Of a stretch of DNA of 64,000 nt, positions 54,895 through 63,912 are shown one piece after another. The first letter of the stretch is position 1. Each line of letters opens with the position of its first letter. Origin of the DNA: Bacillus sp. SORGH_AS_0510 (lineage in GTDB: Bacteria > Bacillota > Bacilli > Bacillales > Cytobacillaceae); NCBI RefSeq assembly GCF_030818775.1, contig NZ_JAUTAU010000001.1:2050001-2114000 (forward strand), given 5' to 3'. The translations under genes and the position numbers were made by a program. The notes under the pieces are model-generated. The model searched no databases, was not told the origin of the DNA, and saw only the letters and a list, made by a program, of their open reading frames with translations.

Positions 54895-54960
54895 AAAAGG
54901 TTTCTGCCTAGATCCGTGTAACGGACCGGGACAGAGGGATGGAACATTAAAAGAGTAACG
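54895..54960 (+). ncRNA. Candidate pan motif RNA in the panBCD leader
   Basis: A hairpin at 54903-54935 (TCTG..CCGT, loop GTA, ACGG..CAGA) has bulged or unpaired adenosines in its lower stem, as described for the pan motif found before pantothenate genes. The following CAGAGG (54932-54937) can pair with CCTCTG (54965-54970) in the terminator, so the leader can switch between two folds. The ligand of the pan motif is not known. I assign it by position and shape, not by a model search. Confidence 0.5.
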
Positions 54961-54961
54961 G

Positions 54962-54992
54962 GATCCTCTGCCTTCAGAAGGGTCTTTTTATT
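54962..54992 (+). terminator. Terminator of the panBCD leader
   Basis: GATCCTCTG pairs with CAGAAGGGTC (one bulged A, one G-T) and runs into TTTTTATTT, 55 bases before panB. Confidence 0.7.
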
Positions 54993-55046
54993 TGCTCTTC
55001 AAACTCGTTTTATCGCCTCTCCCATACTTAAAAGGAGGGAATTAGG

Positions 55047-55883
55047 ATGAAGCAAACAACAGATTTCTTAAAAATGAAGGAAAACCATGAGAAGATTGTC
55101 ATGCTTACCGCTTATGATTATCCATCTGCTAAACAAGCGGAACAAGGGGGAGTAGATGTTATTTTAGTCGGCGATTCTCTAGGAATGGTTGTACTAGGTT
55201 ATGATTCTACGATTCCGGTGACGATTGAAGACATGATCCATCATACGAAAGCTGTGAAAAGAGGAGCTAAAGACACATTTATCGTGACAGATATGCCGTT
55301 TTTAACCTATCATTTATCTGTAAAAGATACTTTGCTGAATGCTGGAAGACTTATGCAAGAAGCAGGTGCACATGCCGTTAAGCTTGAAGGGGCAGATGAG
55401 GTGATAGAAAAAATTTCTGTACTAACACGAGCAGGTATACCGGTTTGTGGACATTTAGGCCTTACACCGCAATCGGTTGGTGTGTTAGGCGGGTATAAAG
55501 TTCAAGGAAAAGATGCACAAGCTGCAAGAAAGTTAATCGAAGATGCAAAAAAAGTAGAAGAGGCAGGTGCCTTTGCTCTTGTACTTGAATGTGTACCTAA
55601 ACAAATTGCCGAAGAAGTCTCAAAATCAATTACGATTCCGGTTATTGGGATAGGAGCAGGAATGAATGTCGATGGTCAAGTACTTGTTTACCATGATATT
55701 TTAGGATATGGTGTAGACCGTGTACCTAAATTTGTGAAACAATACCATTCCGTCAATCCATTTATCATTGAATCGATTCAAGCGTATGTGTCAGATGTGA
55801 AGAATATACAGTTTCCTGAAGATAAACACTCATTTACTATGAAAGAACATGAACTTAAGGTTCTCTATGGAGGTAAGGAATGA
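55047..55883 (+). CDS. panB: 3-methyl-2-oxobutanoate hydroxymethyltransferase
   Basis: The 278-residue enzyme adds a hydroxymethyl group from methylene-tetrahydrofolate to 2-oxoisovalerate, starting pantothenate synthesis. Motifs are [14 protein letters not shown] near residue 20, [12 protein letters not shown] near 42, [10 protein letters not shown] near 110 and [16 protein letters not shown] near 200. AAAGGAGGGAATTAGG lies just upstream. It heads panBCD; panC starts inside its stop codon. Confidence 0.96.
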   Translation: MKQTTDFLKMKENHEKIVMLTAYDYPSAKQAEQGGVDVILVGDSLGMVVLGYDSTIPVTIEDMIHHTKAVKRGAKDTFIVTDMPFLTYHLSVKDTLLNAGRLMQEAGAHAVKLEGADEVIEKISVLTRAGIPVCGHLGLTPQSVGVLGGYKVQGKDAQAARKLIEDAKKVEEAGAFALVLECVPKQIAEEVSKSITIPVIGIGAGMNVDGQVLVYHDILGYGVDRVPKFVKQYHSVNPFIIESIQAYVSDVKNIQFPEDKHSFTMKEHELKVLYGGKE

Positions 55884-56731
55884 AGGTCATTACAACCATT
55901 AAGGACATGCAGGCAGAAATATTGAATCAGAAAAGTCTAGGGAAATCAGTAGGCTTTGTTCCGACCATGGGGTTCCTGCATGAAGGGCATTTAACACTAA
56001 TCAAGCAAGCGAGAGAAGAAAATGAGGTTGTCGTCGTAAGTATTTTTGTCAACCCATTACAGTTCGGTCCTAAAGAGGATTTTTCAACCTATCCAAGAGA
56101 TTTTGAGCGTGACCGTGCTTTAGCAGAAGGAGAACTAGTTGATTATATTTTTTACCCATCTGTAGAGGAAATGTACCCTCATTCCCTTTCTGTAAGAGTA
56201 GTTGTACAAGAACGGACGGATATGTTATGTGGAAAAACCCGTCCAGGTCATTTTGATGGGGTAGCAACAGTGCTAACAAAACTGTTTAATACTGTGATGC
56301 CAACAAGGGCCTATTTTGGTATTAAGGATGCTCAGCAAGTAGCAGTCGTTGAGGGGTTAATTGCTGATTTTAATTTTCCAATTGAATTAATTCCTGTGGA
56401 CATTGTCCGCGAGGAGGACGGGCTTGCAAAAAGTTCTCGAAATGTAAACCTATTACCAGATGAAAGAAAACAAGCAACCGTCCTAAATAAAAGTCTTTTG
56501 GCTGCGAAAAAAGCGATATCAGAAGGCGAACGTAATCCAGTTAAATTAATTAATGAAATCTCAGAAATGATTACCAGTGAGTCTAAAGGACAGATTGATT
56601 ATGTTGAGATTTATTCTTATCCACAATTAAAGCCTTTGGAAAAATTAGAGGGTACCATAATTATTGCACTTGCAGTAAAATTCTCTAAGGTTCGCTTAAT
56701 AGATAATTCCATCATTCACTTATTAGATTAG
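55880..56731 (+). CDS. panC: Pantothenate synthetase
   Basis: The 283-residue enzyme couples pantoate and beta-alanine with ATP. It has the class I synthetase-like motifs: HEGH in [14 protein letters not shown] near residue 30 and KSSRN in [12 protein letters not shown] near 185. [11 protein letters not shown] near 150 is also diagnostic. The ATG overlaps the panB stop by four bases. panD follows after 31 bases. Confidence 0.96.
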   Translation: MKVITTIKDMQAEILNQKSLGKSVGFVPTMGFLHEGHLTLIKQAREENEVVVVSIFVNPLQFGPKEDFSTYPRDFERDRALAEGELVDYIFYPSVEEMYPHSLSVRVVVQERTDMLCGKTRPGHFDGVATVLTKLFNTVMPTRAYFGIKDAQQVAVVEGLIADFNFPIELIPVDIVREEDGLAKSSRNVNLLPDERKQATVLNKSLLAAKKAISEGERNPVKLINEISEMITSESKGQIDYVEIYSYPQLKPLEKLEGTIIIALAVKFSKVRLIDNSIIHLLD

Positions 56732-56762
56732 ACCTTATAAACGAATCCATAGGAGGAATAAC

Positions 56763-57146
56763 ATGTTTCGTACCATGATGAGTGGCAAAATCCATCGAGC
56801 AACAGTAACGGAAGCAAATTTGAATTATGTAGGAAGTATAACTATAGATGAAGATATTCTAGATGCTGCAGGAATGACAGCAAATGAAAAGGTACAAATT
56901 GTTAATAATAATAATGGTGCGCGACTTGAAACGTATATCATTCCTGGAGAAAGAGGAAGTGGCGTTATTTGTTTAAATGGCGCTGCCGCGCGACTTGTCC
57001 AGGTGGGTGATATTGTTATTATTATATCATATGCTATTGTCCCGGAAGAAAAGGTTAAGACTCATACACCAAGAGTTGTAATTATGGATGAAAACAATCA
57101 CATTAAAGAACTAATTCATGCAGAACCTGCTCTAACAGTCATGTAA
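56763..57146 (+). CDS. panD: Aspartate 1-decarboxylase
   Basis: The 127-residue enzyme makes beta-alanine from aspartate. It processes itself between Gly24 and Ser25 (NYVGSITID), leaving a pyruvoyl group on the alpha chain. The conserved [10 protein letters not shown] and [10 protein letters not shown] stretches are present. AGGAGGAATAAC precedes the ATG. With panB and panC it completes the supply of pantothenate for coenzyme A. A terminator follows at the stop. Confidence 0.96.
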   Translation: MFRTMMSGKIHRATVTEANLNYVGSITIDEDILDAAGMTANEKVQIVNNNNGARLETYIIPGERGSGVICLNGAAARLVQVGDIVIIISYAIVPEEKVKTHTPRVVIMDENNHIKELIHAEPALTVM

Positions 57147-57168
57147 ATCCCCGTTTTGGGGATTTTTC
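57145..57168 (+). terminator. Rho-independent terminator after panD
   Basis: AAATCCCC and GGGGATTT pair around a 5-nt loop and are followed by T. Confidence 0.85.
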
Positions 57169-57259
57169 TATTTAAAAAAAGAATAATAAAATTAAGAGTA
57201 TAGATGTGTTGTATCATGTAGAATTGTTTATTTTTTAGTATTTTTGTGATACCGTTTAA

Positions 57260-57273
57260 TGAACGAAGGTTTG
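57260..57273 (+). promoter_or_regulatory. LexA-box-like sequence before dinG
   Basis: TGAACGAAGGTTTG matches 12 of 14 positions of the Bacillus LexA operator CGAACRNRYGTTYG and lies 14-27 bases before the dinG start codon. Confidence 0.3.
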
Positions 57274-57286
57274 GGGTGTTTAGTAC

Positions 57287-60088
57287 ATGTTAAATAAATT
57301 CGTCGTAATTGATTTGGAGACTACAGGAAATCTTCCAAAAAAAGGCGATAAAATTATACAATTTGCTGCAGTAGTCATTGAGGACGGAACTATCACTGAG
57401 CAATTCTCATCACTTGTTAATCCAGAAAGATCCATACCTGCTTTTATAGAAGAATTAACGGGGATCAATGATGCCATGGTCAAGGATGCTCCCTTATTTA
57501 ATGAAATAACGGAAAATGTTCTGCGACTATTAGATGGTGCGTATTTTGTAGCTCATAATGTTTTATTTGATTTATCATTCCTACAAGAAGAACTCATTCA
57601 AGCTGGCCATGAGGGTTTTTATGGGCCGGTTCTTGACACTGTTGAAATGGCAAGATTCCTCTATCCTACGGCTGATGGGTACAAGCTGTCTGATTTAGCC
57701 GAAAAAGAGAACTTAAGTCATGACCGCCCACATCAAGCAGACAGTGATGCTCAGGTAACCGCAGAGTTATTTCTTATTCTATTGAATCGTTTGGTATCTC
57801 TGCCATTGCTTACACTAAGACAGATTACTCATCTCTCAGGTGGGTTAAAGAGTGATCTACAACAACTTTTGGATGACCTTTTAATACAAAAAGATAAGAG
57901 TGAAGAACAACTTCCAGAAACGGTAGAAATTTTTCATGATCTTGCGTTGAGGAAAATTCATCTAGAAGAACAAAAGGAAACAGATATTAAGGAGAACTCC
58001 TTTCCTTTTAGTGAAGAGGAAAAAATTAAAATAGTGAAACAGGGTTTTGAAAACTTTGAAAAAAGATCTGGCCAGTTTCAAATGATGGATACTGTGTACC
58101 AAGCCTTTCAAACACAAAGTCATGCCTTGATTGAAGCGGGAACGGGTGTTGGAAAGTCTCTTGGTTACCTTTTACCGATGGCCTATTTTTCAAAATTAAA
58201 TAAGCTTCCTATTGTTGTTAGTACTCATACGGTTCAACTTCAAGAACAATTACTTAAAAAGGAAATTCCACTTTTGTCTTCCATTCTTCCATTTAAGTTT
58301 CGTTCTGTGCTTTTAAAAGGTAGGAATCATTATCTAAGTTTGGAAAAGTTTTATCTAACCTTAATGGATGAAAACGATAATTATGATACGACCTTAACTA
58401 AGATGCAAATTCTTGTATGGCTGACTGAAACAGAAACTGGTGACAAAGATGAATTAAATCTTTCTAGTGGTGGTCTTATATATTGGAATAAGGTAAAGAA
58501 TGAAGCAACGGCTTATACTCGTAATGATAAATGGAAAGAAAAGGATTTTTACTTAAAAGCAAAAAATACAGCACATGAAGCTGATCTTATTATTACCAAT
58601 CATTCTTTATTATTGAGTGATATTAAAGGGAATGGTTCAATATTACCTAAGTTTGAGTATGCTGTAATTGATGAAGGGCATCACCTTGAAAAGGTCGCTG
58701 GTCAATTTTTAGGGCATTCGTTGGATTATTTATCTACAAGGCTGCTTTTGGGGCAATTTGGAGTTTATGAACAAAAACAGCTGTTCTATGAGATGGAGAA
58801 ATTACTTCCTGAATTGGATGGTAAGAAATTAAATTGCCAAACATCTGATTTGAATCAACTCGTTATTGATACTACCTATGAAATGGATGAGTTTTTCAAG
58901 ATGATTGCTTTGTTTGCAAAAACTAAGCTTTCTAACAAAAAAGGGTTCAATAGGGTAAAGGTTCGATTTGCTAATTCAGAGGTCGGAAAAGAAAGCAAGG
59001 CGTTGCTACATAGTGCGGAAAGAGTTTCTTTCTTACTGAAAGATTTACAAAATAGAATTAGCGATCGTCTTGACGTAATTCAAAATGTTAATACACCTAT
59101 GACAACAAAACAAGAAAATAAATTAGAAGAAATATATGTTTTCCTTACAGAATTAATTGAACTTAGAGATACTATTATGAACTGTTTTATAAAAGATTCA
59201 AAGGATGTAAAGTGGATCGAAATTGATACACGTTCTCCGCAAAACGTTACAACTTTTATTGCACAACCTGCCACAGTAGCTTCATCGCTTAATAAGTATC
59301 TTTTTCAAGAGAAAAAGTCAGTGGTCATTACATCTGCGACCTTAACTGTTAACGATTCTTTTAATTATATAATGAAGGAAATTGGCTTGGATAGCTCTTC
59401 ACCTATTCAAGTAACCATTCCATCGCCGTTTGAATATAAAAAACAGGTTCAGCTATTTATTCCAGAAGACTTGCCTGAAGTTAATACCGTACCATTAGAA
59501 GATTATGTGATAGCAATAACCGAGCACATTATTACTATTGCAGAGGCAACAAAAGGGAGAATGCTCATCCTTTTCACAGCCTATGATATGCTTAAGAAAA
59601 CTTATGAATTAATTAAGGAAAGTGGCTTTTTAGACGAATTTGTTATAATTGCACAAGGAATTACGAGCGGCAGTCGAACCCGATTAACCAGGAACTTTCA
59701 ACGATATGATAAGGCGATTTTGTTAGGGACGAGTAGTTTTTGGGAAGGAGTAGATATTCCTGGTGAGGATTTATCTTGCCTTGTCATTGTAAGACTACCG
59801 TTTAGCCCACCTGACGATCCGCTAACAGAAGCGAAATGTCAGTTAATTAAACAAGAGGGGGGCAACCCATTTTCTGAGTATTCTCTTCCTGAAGCCATAT
59901 TAAGGTTTAAACAGGGATTTGGCCGCTTGATTCGAACCGAGAATGACCGTGGTATTATATTTGTTTTTGACAAAAGAATTACCACGACAATATATGGGAA
60001 ATCGTTTTTGCAATCTATACCTTCGGTTCCTATAAGGAAAGGGTCCATAGATGAGTTAATTCAAAAAATACAACCGTGGATACATTGA
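57287..60088 (+). CDS. dinG: DinG-family protein with N-terminal 3'-5' exonuclease domain
   Basis: The 933-residue protein has a DEDDh exonuclease domain (about residues 5-165: VVIDLETTG, then NVLFDLSFL and DRPHQADSDA). An XPD/DinG-like superfamily 2 domain (about 240-933) follows, with Walker A GTGVGKS near 290, VIDEGHH near 466 and a C-terminal QGFGRLIRTENDRG motif. No cysteine cluster is seen between Walker A and DEGH, so the iron-sulfur domain of E. coli DinG is absent, as in other Firmicutes; such proteins act mainly as nucleases. GGGGTG precedes the ATG. A LexA-like sequence overlaps its leader. Confidence 0.94.
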   Translation: MLNKFVVIDLETTGNLPKKGDKIIQFAAVVIEDGTITEQFSSLVNPERSIPAFIEELTGINDAMVKDAPLFNEITENVLRLLDGAYFVAHNVLFDLSFLQEELIQAGHEGFYGPVLDTVEMARFLYPTADGYKLSDLAEKENLSHDRPHQADSDAQVTAELFLILLNRLVSLPLLTLRQITHLSGGLKSDLQQLLDDLLIQKDKSEEQLPETVEIFHDLALRKIHLEEQKETDIKENSFPFSEEEKIKIVKQGFENFEKRSGQFQMMDTVYQAFQTQSHALIEAGTGVGKSLGYLLPMAYFSKLNKLPIVVSTHTVQLQEQLLKKEIPLLSSILPFKFRSVLLKGRNHYLSLEKFYLTLMDENDNYDTTLTKMQILVWLTETETGDKDELNLSSGGLIYWNKVKNEATAYTRNDKWKEKDFYLKAKNTAHEADLIITNHSLLLSDIKGNGSILPKFEYAVIDEGHHLEKVAGQFLGHSLDYLSTRLLLGQFGVYEQKQLFYEMEKLLPELDGKKLNCQTSDLNQLVIDTTYEMDEFFKMIALFAKTKLSNKKGFNRVKVRFANSEVGKESKALLHSAERVSFLLKDLQNRISDRLDVIQNVNTPMTTKQENKLEEIYVFLTELIELRDTIMNCFIKDSKDVKWIEIDTRSPQNVTTFIAQPATVASSLNKYLFQEKKSVVITSATLTVNDSFNYIMKEIGLDSSSPIQVTIPSPFEYKKQVQLFIPEDLPEVNTVPLEDYVIAITEHIITIAEATKGRMLILFTAYDMLKKTYELIKESGFLDEFVIIAQGITSGSRTRLTRNFQRYDKAILLGTSSFWEGVDIPGEDLSCLVIVRLPFSPPDDPLTEAKCQLIKQEGGNPFSEYSLPEAILRFKQGFGRLIRTENDRGIIFVFDKRITTTIYGKSFLQSIPSVPIRKGSIDELIQKIQPWIH

Positions 60089-60165
60089 AATATACGCCCA
60101 TTCCACGATTATACAGCATAAATATTGGAAATATACACATCCTATCCATAATGGGAGGAATGTGT

Positions 60166-61008
60166 ATGAGAACACTACTCATTTTAGTAATCCTTTTTAT
60201 TCCATTTTCTTCAATCTCAAAGGCCGAAAATCCGATTGACAGTCAAGTGGAAAATATCGATTTACATTTGAAAGAACATGAAGCAGCTCTCACTTTTTTT
60301 GACATTTCTGAAGGTGAAGCGATTCTGCTTCAAGCAGCAAATGGGAAAAATATATTGTTTAATATGGGTGGTAAGGGAACAAGGGAAGAATTAGAAAAAT
60401 GGCTTAAACTTTACGATGTAAAAGAAATTTCGACTCTTTTTCTAACAAATTTGGAAGGGACATCTTTAGAAAAGCTCGAAAACTTGGTTACTGCCCATAA
60501 TATAAAAGAAATCATCACTACTTCTGACATATCAACACAAATAATCAATGTGGAAACATTGAATCATATAAAGGTCATTACGTGGAGTGCAGGAGAAAAG
60601 GAGGAAATCCTCCCTGAGTTAACAGCAGAAGTAGAATTTGTAGGTAATGAATTAAATGAAAGTATGGACTTGAAATTACAATTTTTTAACCATACTATTT
60701 TCTTGATGAACTCCAAAAGTTCCCGTGCAGAACAAATACTTATGCGGAAGAATCTAAAAAATATTAACGTCTTTAAAATACCAAATACCAATACGGACGA
60801 TTCCTTATCAGAGCAACTAATACAATACCTAAATCCTGAAATATCCATTTTATTAGAAGGTGAGGATTCGCCTGATTCAAAAATCCTTCGTGATTTAAAC
60901 GAGACTTGGTCAGAAGTTTATTTCACAAAAAAACACGGAACAGTTACAGTTAAACTTACAGAAAAAAATTATGAAGTTATTACAATTCCAATAATGAAAG
61001 ATGAATAA
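60166..61008 (+). CDS. Exported metallo-beta-lactamase-like protein without metal ligands
   Basis: The 280-residue protein has a signal peptide (about residues 1-20) and then a sequence resembling the ComEC C-terminal beta-lactamase domain: LTFFDISEGEAILLQAANGK, ILFNMGGKGT and later IFLMNSKSSRAEQIL. In active proteins the strand after the first glycine-rich region carries LTHxHxDH; here it reads LTNLEGTSLEKL, so all metal-binding histidines are missing. An outer-surface binding role is more likely than catalysis. GGGAGG lies eight bases before the ATG at 60166; a start inside dinG was rejected. No counterpart is known to me in B. subtilis at this place. Confidence 0.75.
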   Translation: MRTLLILVILFIPFSSISKAENPIDSQVENIDLHLKEHEAALTFFDISEGEAILLQAANGKNILFNMGGKGTREELEKWLKLYDVKEISTLFLTNLEGTSLEKLENLVTAHNIKEIITTSDISTQIINVETLNHIKVITWSAGEKEEILPELTAEVEFVGNELNESMDLKLQFFNHTIFLMNSKSSRAEQILMRKNLKNINVFKIPNTNTDDSLSEQLIQYLNPEISILLEGEDSPDSKILRDLNETWSEVYFTKKHGTVTVKLTEKNYEVITIPIMKDE

Positions 61009-61070
61009 CCGGTTTAATGAAAAAATTCAATGATTTTAATTACTAATCATAACACGGGTTCAGTTTATCC

Positions 61071-61079
61071 TGTTATAAT
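61071..61079 (+). promoter_or_regulatory. Extended -10 promoter of ypmA-ypmB-aspB
   Basis: TGTTATAAT is a perfect extended -10 element 54 bases before ypmA. No clear -35 is present. Confidence 0.55.
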
Positions 61080-61132
61080 AGTTAGAAAGATTCTTCACAA
61101 ACATAGCTTTAATGGATAAAGGAGAAATATGG

Positions 61133-61303
61133 ATGGAAAGCAAAATAGAAGTATTATCAACAGTAAAGGTGCAGTACAGCTCTGATTTATACAAAATAGT
61201 TGATGCCTTAAACCGAACCTTAAAACAAAAAGATCTTATGTTTGGACTGGCACTTGATCAAGAGGATCAAAATAAAGCGATTTTTACAATATACCGTACA
61301 TAA
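61133..61303 (+). CDS. ypmA: YpmA, DUF4264 family protein
   Basis: This 56-residue soluble protein, MESKIEVLSTVKVQYSSDLY at its start and FTIYRT at its end, is close to B. subtilis YpmA in length and sequence. The start at 61133 follows AAGGAGAAATATGG; an ATG in frame seven codons earlier covers that site. The function is unknown. It is in one operon with ypmB and aspB. Confidence 0.88.
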   Translation: MESKIEVLSTVKVQYSSDLYKIVDALNRTLKQKDLMFGLALDQEDQNKAIFTIYRT

Positions 61304-61317
61304 AGAAGTGATATAAA

Positions 61318-61791
61318 ATGAAAAAATGGATTCTTTCACTAGTAATATTTTTTGTAGTTCTAATTGGAATTTCGATAAAGCTGTATTTGACTTCTGTTAA
61401 CCCAGTGAACGCTGCTGAAAAAAAAGCACTGTCACTTGCAAGTAAAAAGGTACAATTGAGTGAAGTAAATGATTTTCATCTATACAATGGCTTAGAAACC
61501 ATCAATATCATTGAGGGGAAAAATAAAAAAGGTGAAAAAATTATTGTTTGGATTCCTGAAAAAAGTAAAAAGGTTTTTGTGAAAAAAGCTAAAAATGGAT
61601 TATCAAAGGAAGAAGCTGTTCAAAAACTGTTACAGGAAAAGGATCCGAAGAAAATTATTTCCGTTCGTTTAGGAATGGAAAAAAATATTCCTTTATGGGA
61701 AATTTATTATCGTTCTGAAAATAATTTAATAAATTATTATTATGTTCACTTTGAAACTGGTGAGTGGTTAAAGAAAATTGAAAACCTATAA
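61318..61791 (+). CDS. ypmB: YpmB, membrane-anchored DUF5590 protein
   Basis: The 157-residue protein has an N-terminal membrane anchor (about residues 4-22). An extracytoplasmic part follows, with two PepSY-like repeats (about 40-90 and 95-155, with LSKEEAVQKLLQEKDPKKI). It fits DUF5590/YpmB. The function is unknown. It lies 14 bases after ypmA and 30 bases before aspB. Confidence 0.88.
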   Translation: MKKWILSLVIFFVVLIGISIKLYLTSVNPVNAAEKKALSLASKKVQLSEVNDFHLYNGLETINIIEGKNKKGEKIIVWIPEKSKKVFVKKAKNGLSKEEAVQKLLQEKDPKKIISVRLGMEKNIPLWEIYYRSENNLINYYYVHFETGEWLKKIENL

Positions 61792-61821
61792 AAAGGGATG
61801 GGATTGGAGGAAGTATTGATA

Positions 61822-63012
61822 ATGGAATTAGCACAGCGGGTTTTAGCTCTTACTCCTTCTACAACATTAGCGATTACAGCTAAGGCTAAGGAGTTAAAGG
61901 AAAAAGGGGAAGATGTCATCGGATTAGGAGCGGGGGAGCCTGATTTTAATACTCCACAGCATATTTTAGATGCAGCACTATCTTCAATGAATGAAGGGTT
62001 TACGAAATACACACCTTCAGCAGGTTTGCCTGCTTTAAAACAAGCAATCATTAAAAAGTTTGAAATAGACCAAGGTTTAACTTATAAACCGAATGAAATT
62101 ATTGTAGGGAATGGAGCCAAACATGCCCTATATACGTTATTTCAAGTTCTATTAAATGATGGGGATGAGGTTATTATCCCAACACCATATTGGGTAAGCT
62201 ACCCTGAACAGGTAAAGTTGGCAGGTGGGGTACCTGTTTATATTGATGGTTTAGAACAAAATCAATTTAAAATTACGCCAGAGCAATTGAAAAACAGTAT
62301 TACGAGCAGAACAAAAGCTGTAATTATCAATTCCCCAAGCAATCCTACAGGTATGTTATATACGGCTGAGGAACTCCTAGAATTGGGTAAGGTCTGCATT
62401 GAAAAAGACATTCTAATTGTCTCTGATGAAATTTATGAGAAGCTTGTTTACGGAAATCATAAGCATGTTTCTATTGCAGAACTTTCTCCAGAACTTAAAG
62501 AGCAAACAATTATTATTAATGGTGTGTCTAAATCGCACTCAATGACAGGGTGGAGAATTGGCTATGCGGCGGGGAATAAGGAGATCATTGAAGCTATGAC
62601 TAATCTAGCTAGTCACAGTACTTCTAATCCCACTACAACAGCCCAATATGCAGCCATTGCAGCGTATAATGGACCACAAGAACCAGTTGAAGAAATGCGT
62701 AAAGCCTTTGAAGAGAGATTGGAAATTATTTTTAATAAGCTAACTGCAATACCTGGTTTCACATGTGTAAAACCACAAGGTGCCTTTTACCTATATCCAA
62801 ATGTCAGAAAGGCCGCTGAAATGACTGGATTTAGTCATGTGGATGATTTTGTAGAAGCATTACTAGTAGATGCAAAAGTTGCCGTGATCCCAGGGTCAGG
62901 TTTTGGAACGCCTGATAATATTCGATTATCTTATGCCACTTCACTAGAGCAATTAGAAAAAGCAGTTAATAGAATGAAGCAGTTTGTTGAAGCAAATATT
63001 CAAGTGAAATAA
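61822..63012 (+). CDS. aspB: Aspartate aminotransferase
   Basis: The 396-residue PLP enzyme of aminotransferase class I forms aspartate from oxaloacetate and glutamate. The PLP lysine is in NGVSKSHSMTGWRIGYAAG near residue 240, with SPSNPTGM near 172 and SDEIYEKLVY near 205. The start at 61822 has GGAGGAAG upstream; an in-frame ATG eight codons earlier does not. In B. subtilis asnS follows; here dnaD follows directly. Confidence 0.95.
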   Translation: MELAQRVLALTPSTTLAITAKAKELKEKGEDVIGLGAGEPDFNTPQHILDAALSSMNEGFTKYTPSAGLPALKQAIIKKFEIDQGLTYKPNEIIVGNGAKHALYTLFQVLLNDGDEVIIPTPYWVSYPEQVKLAGGVPVYIDGLEQNQFKITPEQLKNSITSRTKAVIINSPSNPTGMLYTAEELLELGKVCIEKDILIVSDEIYEKLVYGNHKHVSIAELSPELKEQTIIINGVSKSHSMTGWRIGYAAGNKEIIEAMTNLASHSTSNPTTTAQYAAIAAYNGPQEPVEEMRKAFEERLEIIFNKLTAIPGFTCVKPQGAFYLYPNVRKAAEMTGFSHVDDFVEALLVDAKVAVIPGSGFGTPDNIRLSYATSLEQLEKAVNRMKQFVEANIQVK

Positions 63013-63040
63013 CCAATTACTATTAAAATATTTTATATAA

Positions 63041-63066
63041 AAGTCTGCAATTTGCAGGCTTTTTGC
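63041..63066 (+). terminator. Rho-independent terminator after aspB
   Basis: AAGTCTGCA and TGCAGGCTT pair (one G-T pair) and are followed by TTTT. Confidence 0.75.
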
Positions 63067-63098
63067 TTGTCCTTTCCAAAGCTGGATACCTAATACTC

Positions 63099-63127
63099 TT
63101 ACTAGGAAAGAACGTTCGTGGTATACT
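63099..63127 (+). promoter_or_regulatory. Candidate SigA promoter of dnaD
   Basis: TTACTA (63099-63104), 17 bases and TATACT (63122-63127) lie 20 bases before dnaD. Confidence 0.5.
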
Positions 63128-63146
63128 ATTCAGGAGGTGTCCAAAG

Positions 63147-63845
63147 ATGAAAACAAATATTTTAGCATGGCTTCAAGAAGGAACATTAACAGTTCCGCAA
63201 TTATTATTTTCAGAATATCGAAATCTTAATCTTAGTGAAACAGAACTCGTTCTTTTATTAAATATACTTACCTTTTTAGAAAAAGGAAATGAATTTCCTA
63301 CTCCAGAAGAACTTTCCTCTCGTATGACTATCACCATTGCTGAATGTAATGAAATGCTTAGGCGATTGATTCAACGTGGGTTTATTGAAATTATTGATTC
63401 CATTTCAACTGATGGCATTCGGTTTGAAAAATACTCTGTGAACCCATTGTGGGAAAAGCTAGTTGACCAGTTTTTATTGAATAAAACAATGGTCAACAAA
63501 GTGGAGAAAAAAGCGGAGGAAACCGATTTATATACCTGCTTTGAGAAGGAATTTGGACGTCCGTTATCACCGTTCGAATGTGAGTCTCTTGGAATGTGGA
63601 TGGATGACGATCACCATGATCCTGTCATAATTAAAGCAGCACTTAGGGAAGCAGTAATGTCTGGGAAATTAAACTTTCGCTATATAGATAGAATTCTATT
63701 TGAGTGGAAGAAAAACGGAATTAGAACTATTGACCAAGCGAAAAACCACGGACAAAAATTTAGACAAAAGCAAGCACAAAAAAGTAACCTAAAGGAAGAA
63801 CCACATCAGCCGTCCGTACCATTTTATAACTGGTTAGAACAATAA
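63147..63845 (+). CDS. dnaD: DNA replication initiation protein DnaD
   Basis: The 232-residue protein loads the replicative helicase together with DnaB and DnaI and remodels DNA at oriC. It has an N-terminal winged-helix domain (about residues 1-100) and a C-terminal DnaB/D domain (about 125-200, with FEKEFGRPLSPFECESLGMW and the IDRILFEWKKNGI motif). The start at 63147 follows AGGAGGTG and gives the B. subtilis length; a longer frame over the terminator was rejected. Confidence 0.96.
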   Translation: MKTNILAWLQEGTLTVPQLLFSEYRNLNLSETELVLLLNILTFLEKGNEFPTPEELSSRMTITIAECNEMLRRLIQRGFIEIIDSISTDGIRFEKYSVNPLWEKLVDQFLLNKTMVNKVEKKAEETDLYTCFEKEFGRPLSPFECESLGMWMDDDHHDPVIIKAALREAVMSGKLNFRYIDRILFEWKKNGIRTIDQAKNHGQKFRQKQAQKSNLKEEPHQPSVPFYNWLEQ

Positions 63846-63850
63846 TCACA

Positions 63851-63876
63851 AACGAGGGAACCTTCTCTCGTTTTTA
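63851..63876 (+). terminator. Rho-independent terminator after dnaD
   Basis: AACGAGGGAA and TTCTCTCGTT pair around two bases with one G-T pair and end in five T. The tight loop would open to four or more in RNA. Confidence 0.65.
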
Positions 63877-63912
63877 TTTCATTATTTTAAAATTACAAGT
63901 TAGGTGATTTCT

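Noticed and set aside
54842..54990. T-box riboswitch in the panB leader (GGATGGAAC)
   Set aside because: The T-box core AGGGTGGNACCGCG and a specifier loop are not present; a pan motif fits better.
63108..63120. GAACGTTCG near the dnaD promoter as an SOS box
   Set aside because: A LexA box needs four bases between GAAC and GTTC; here there are none.
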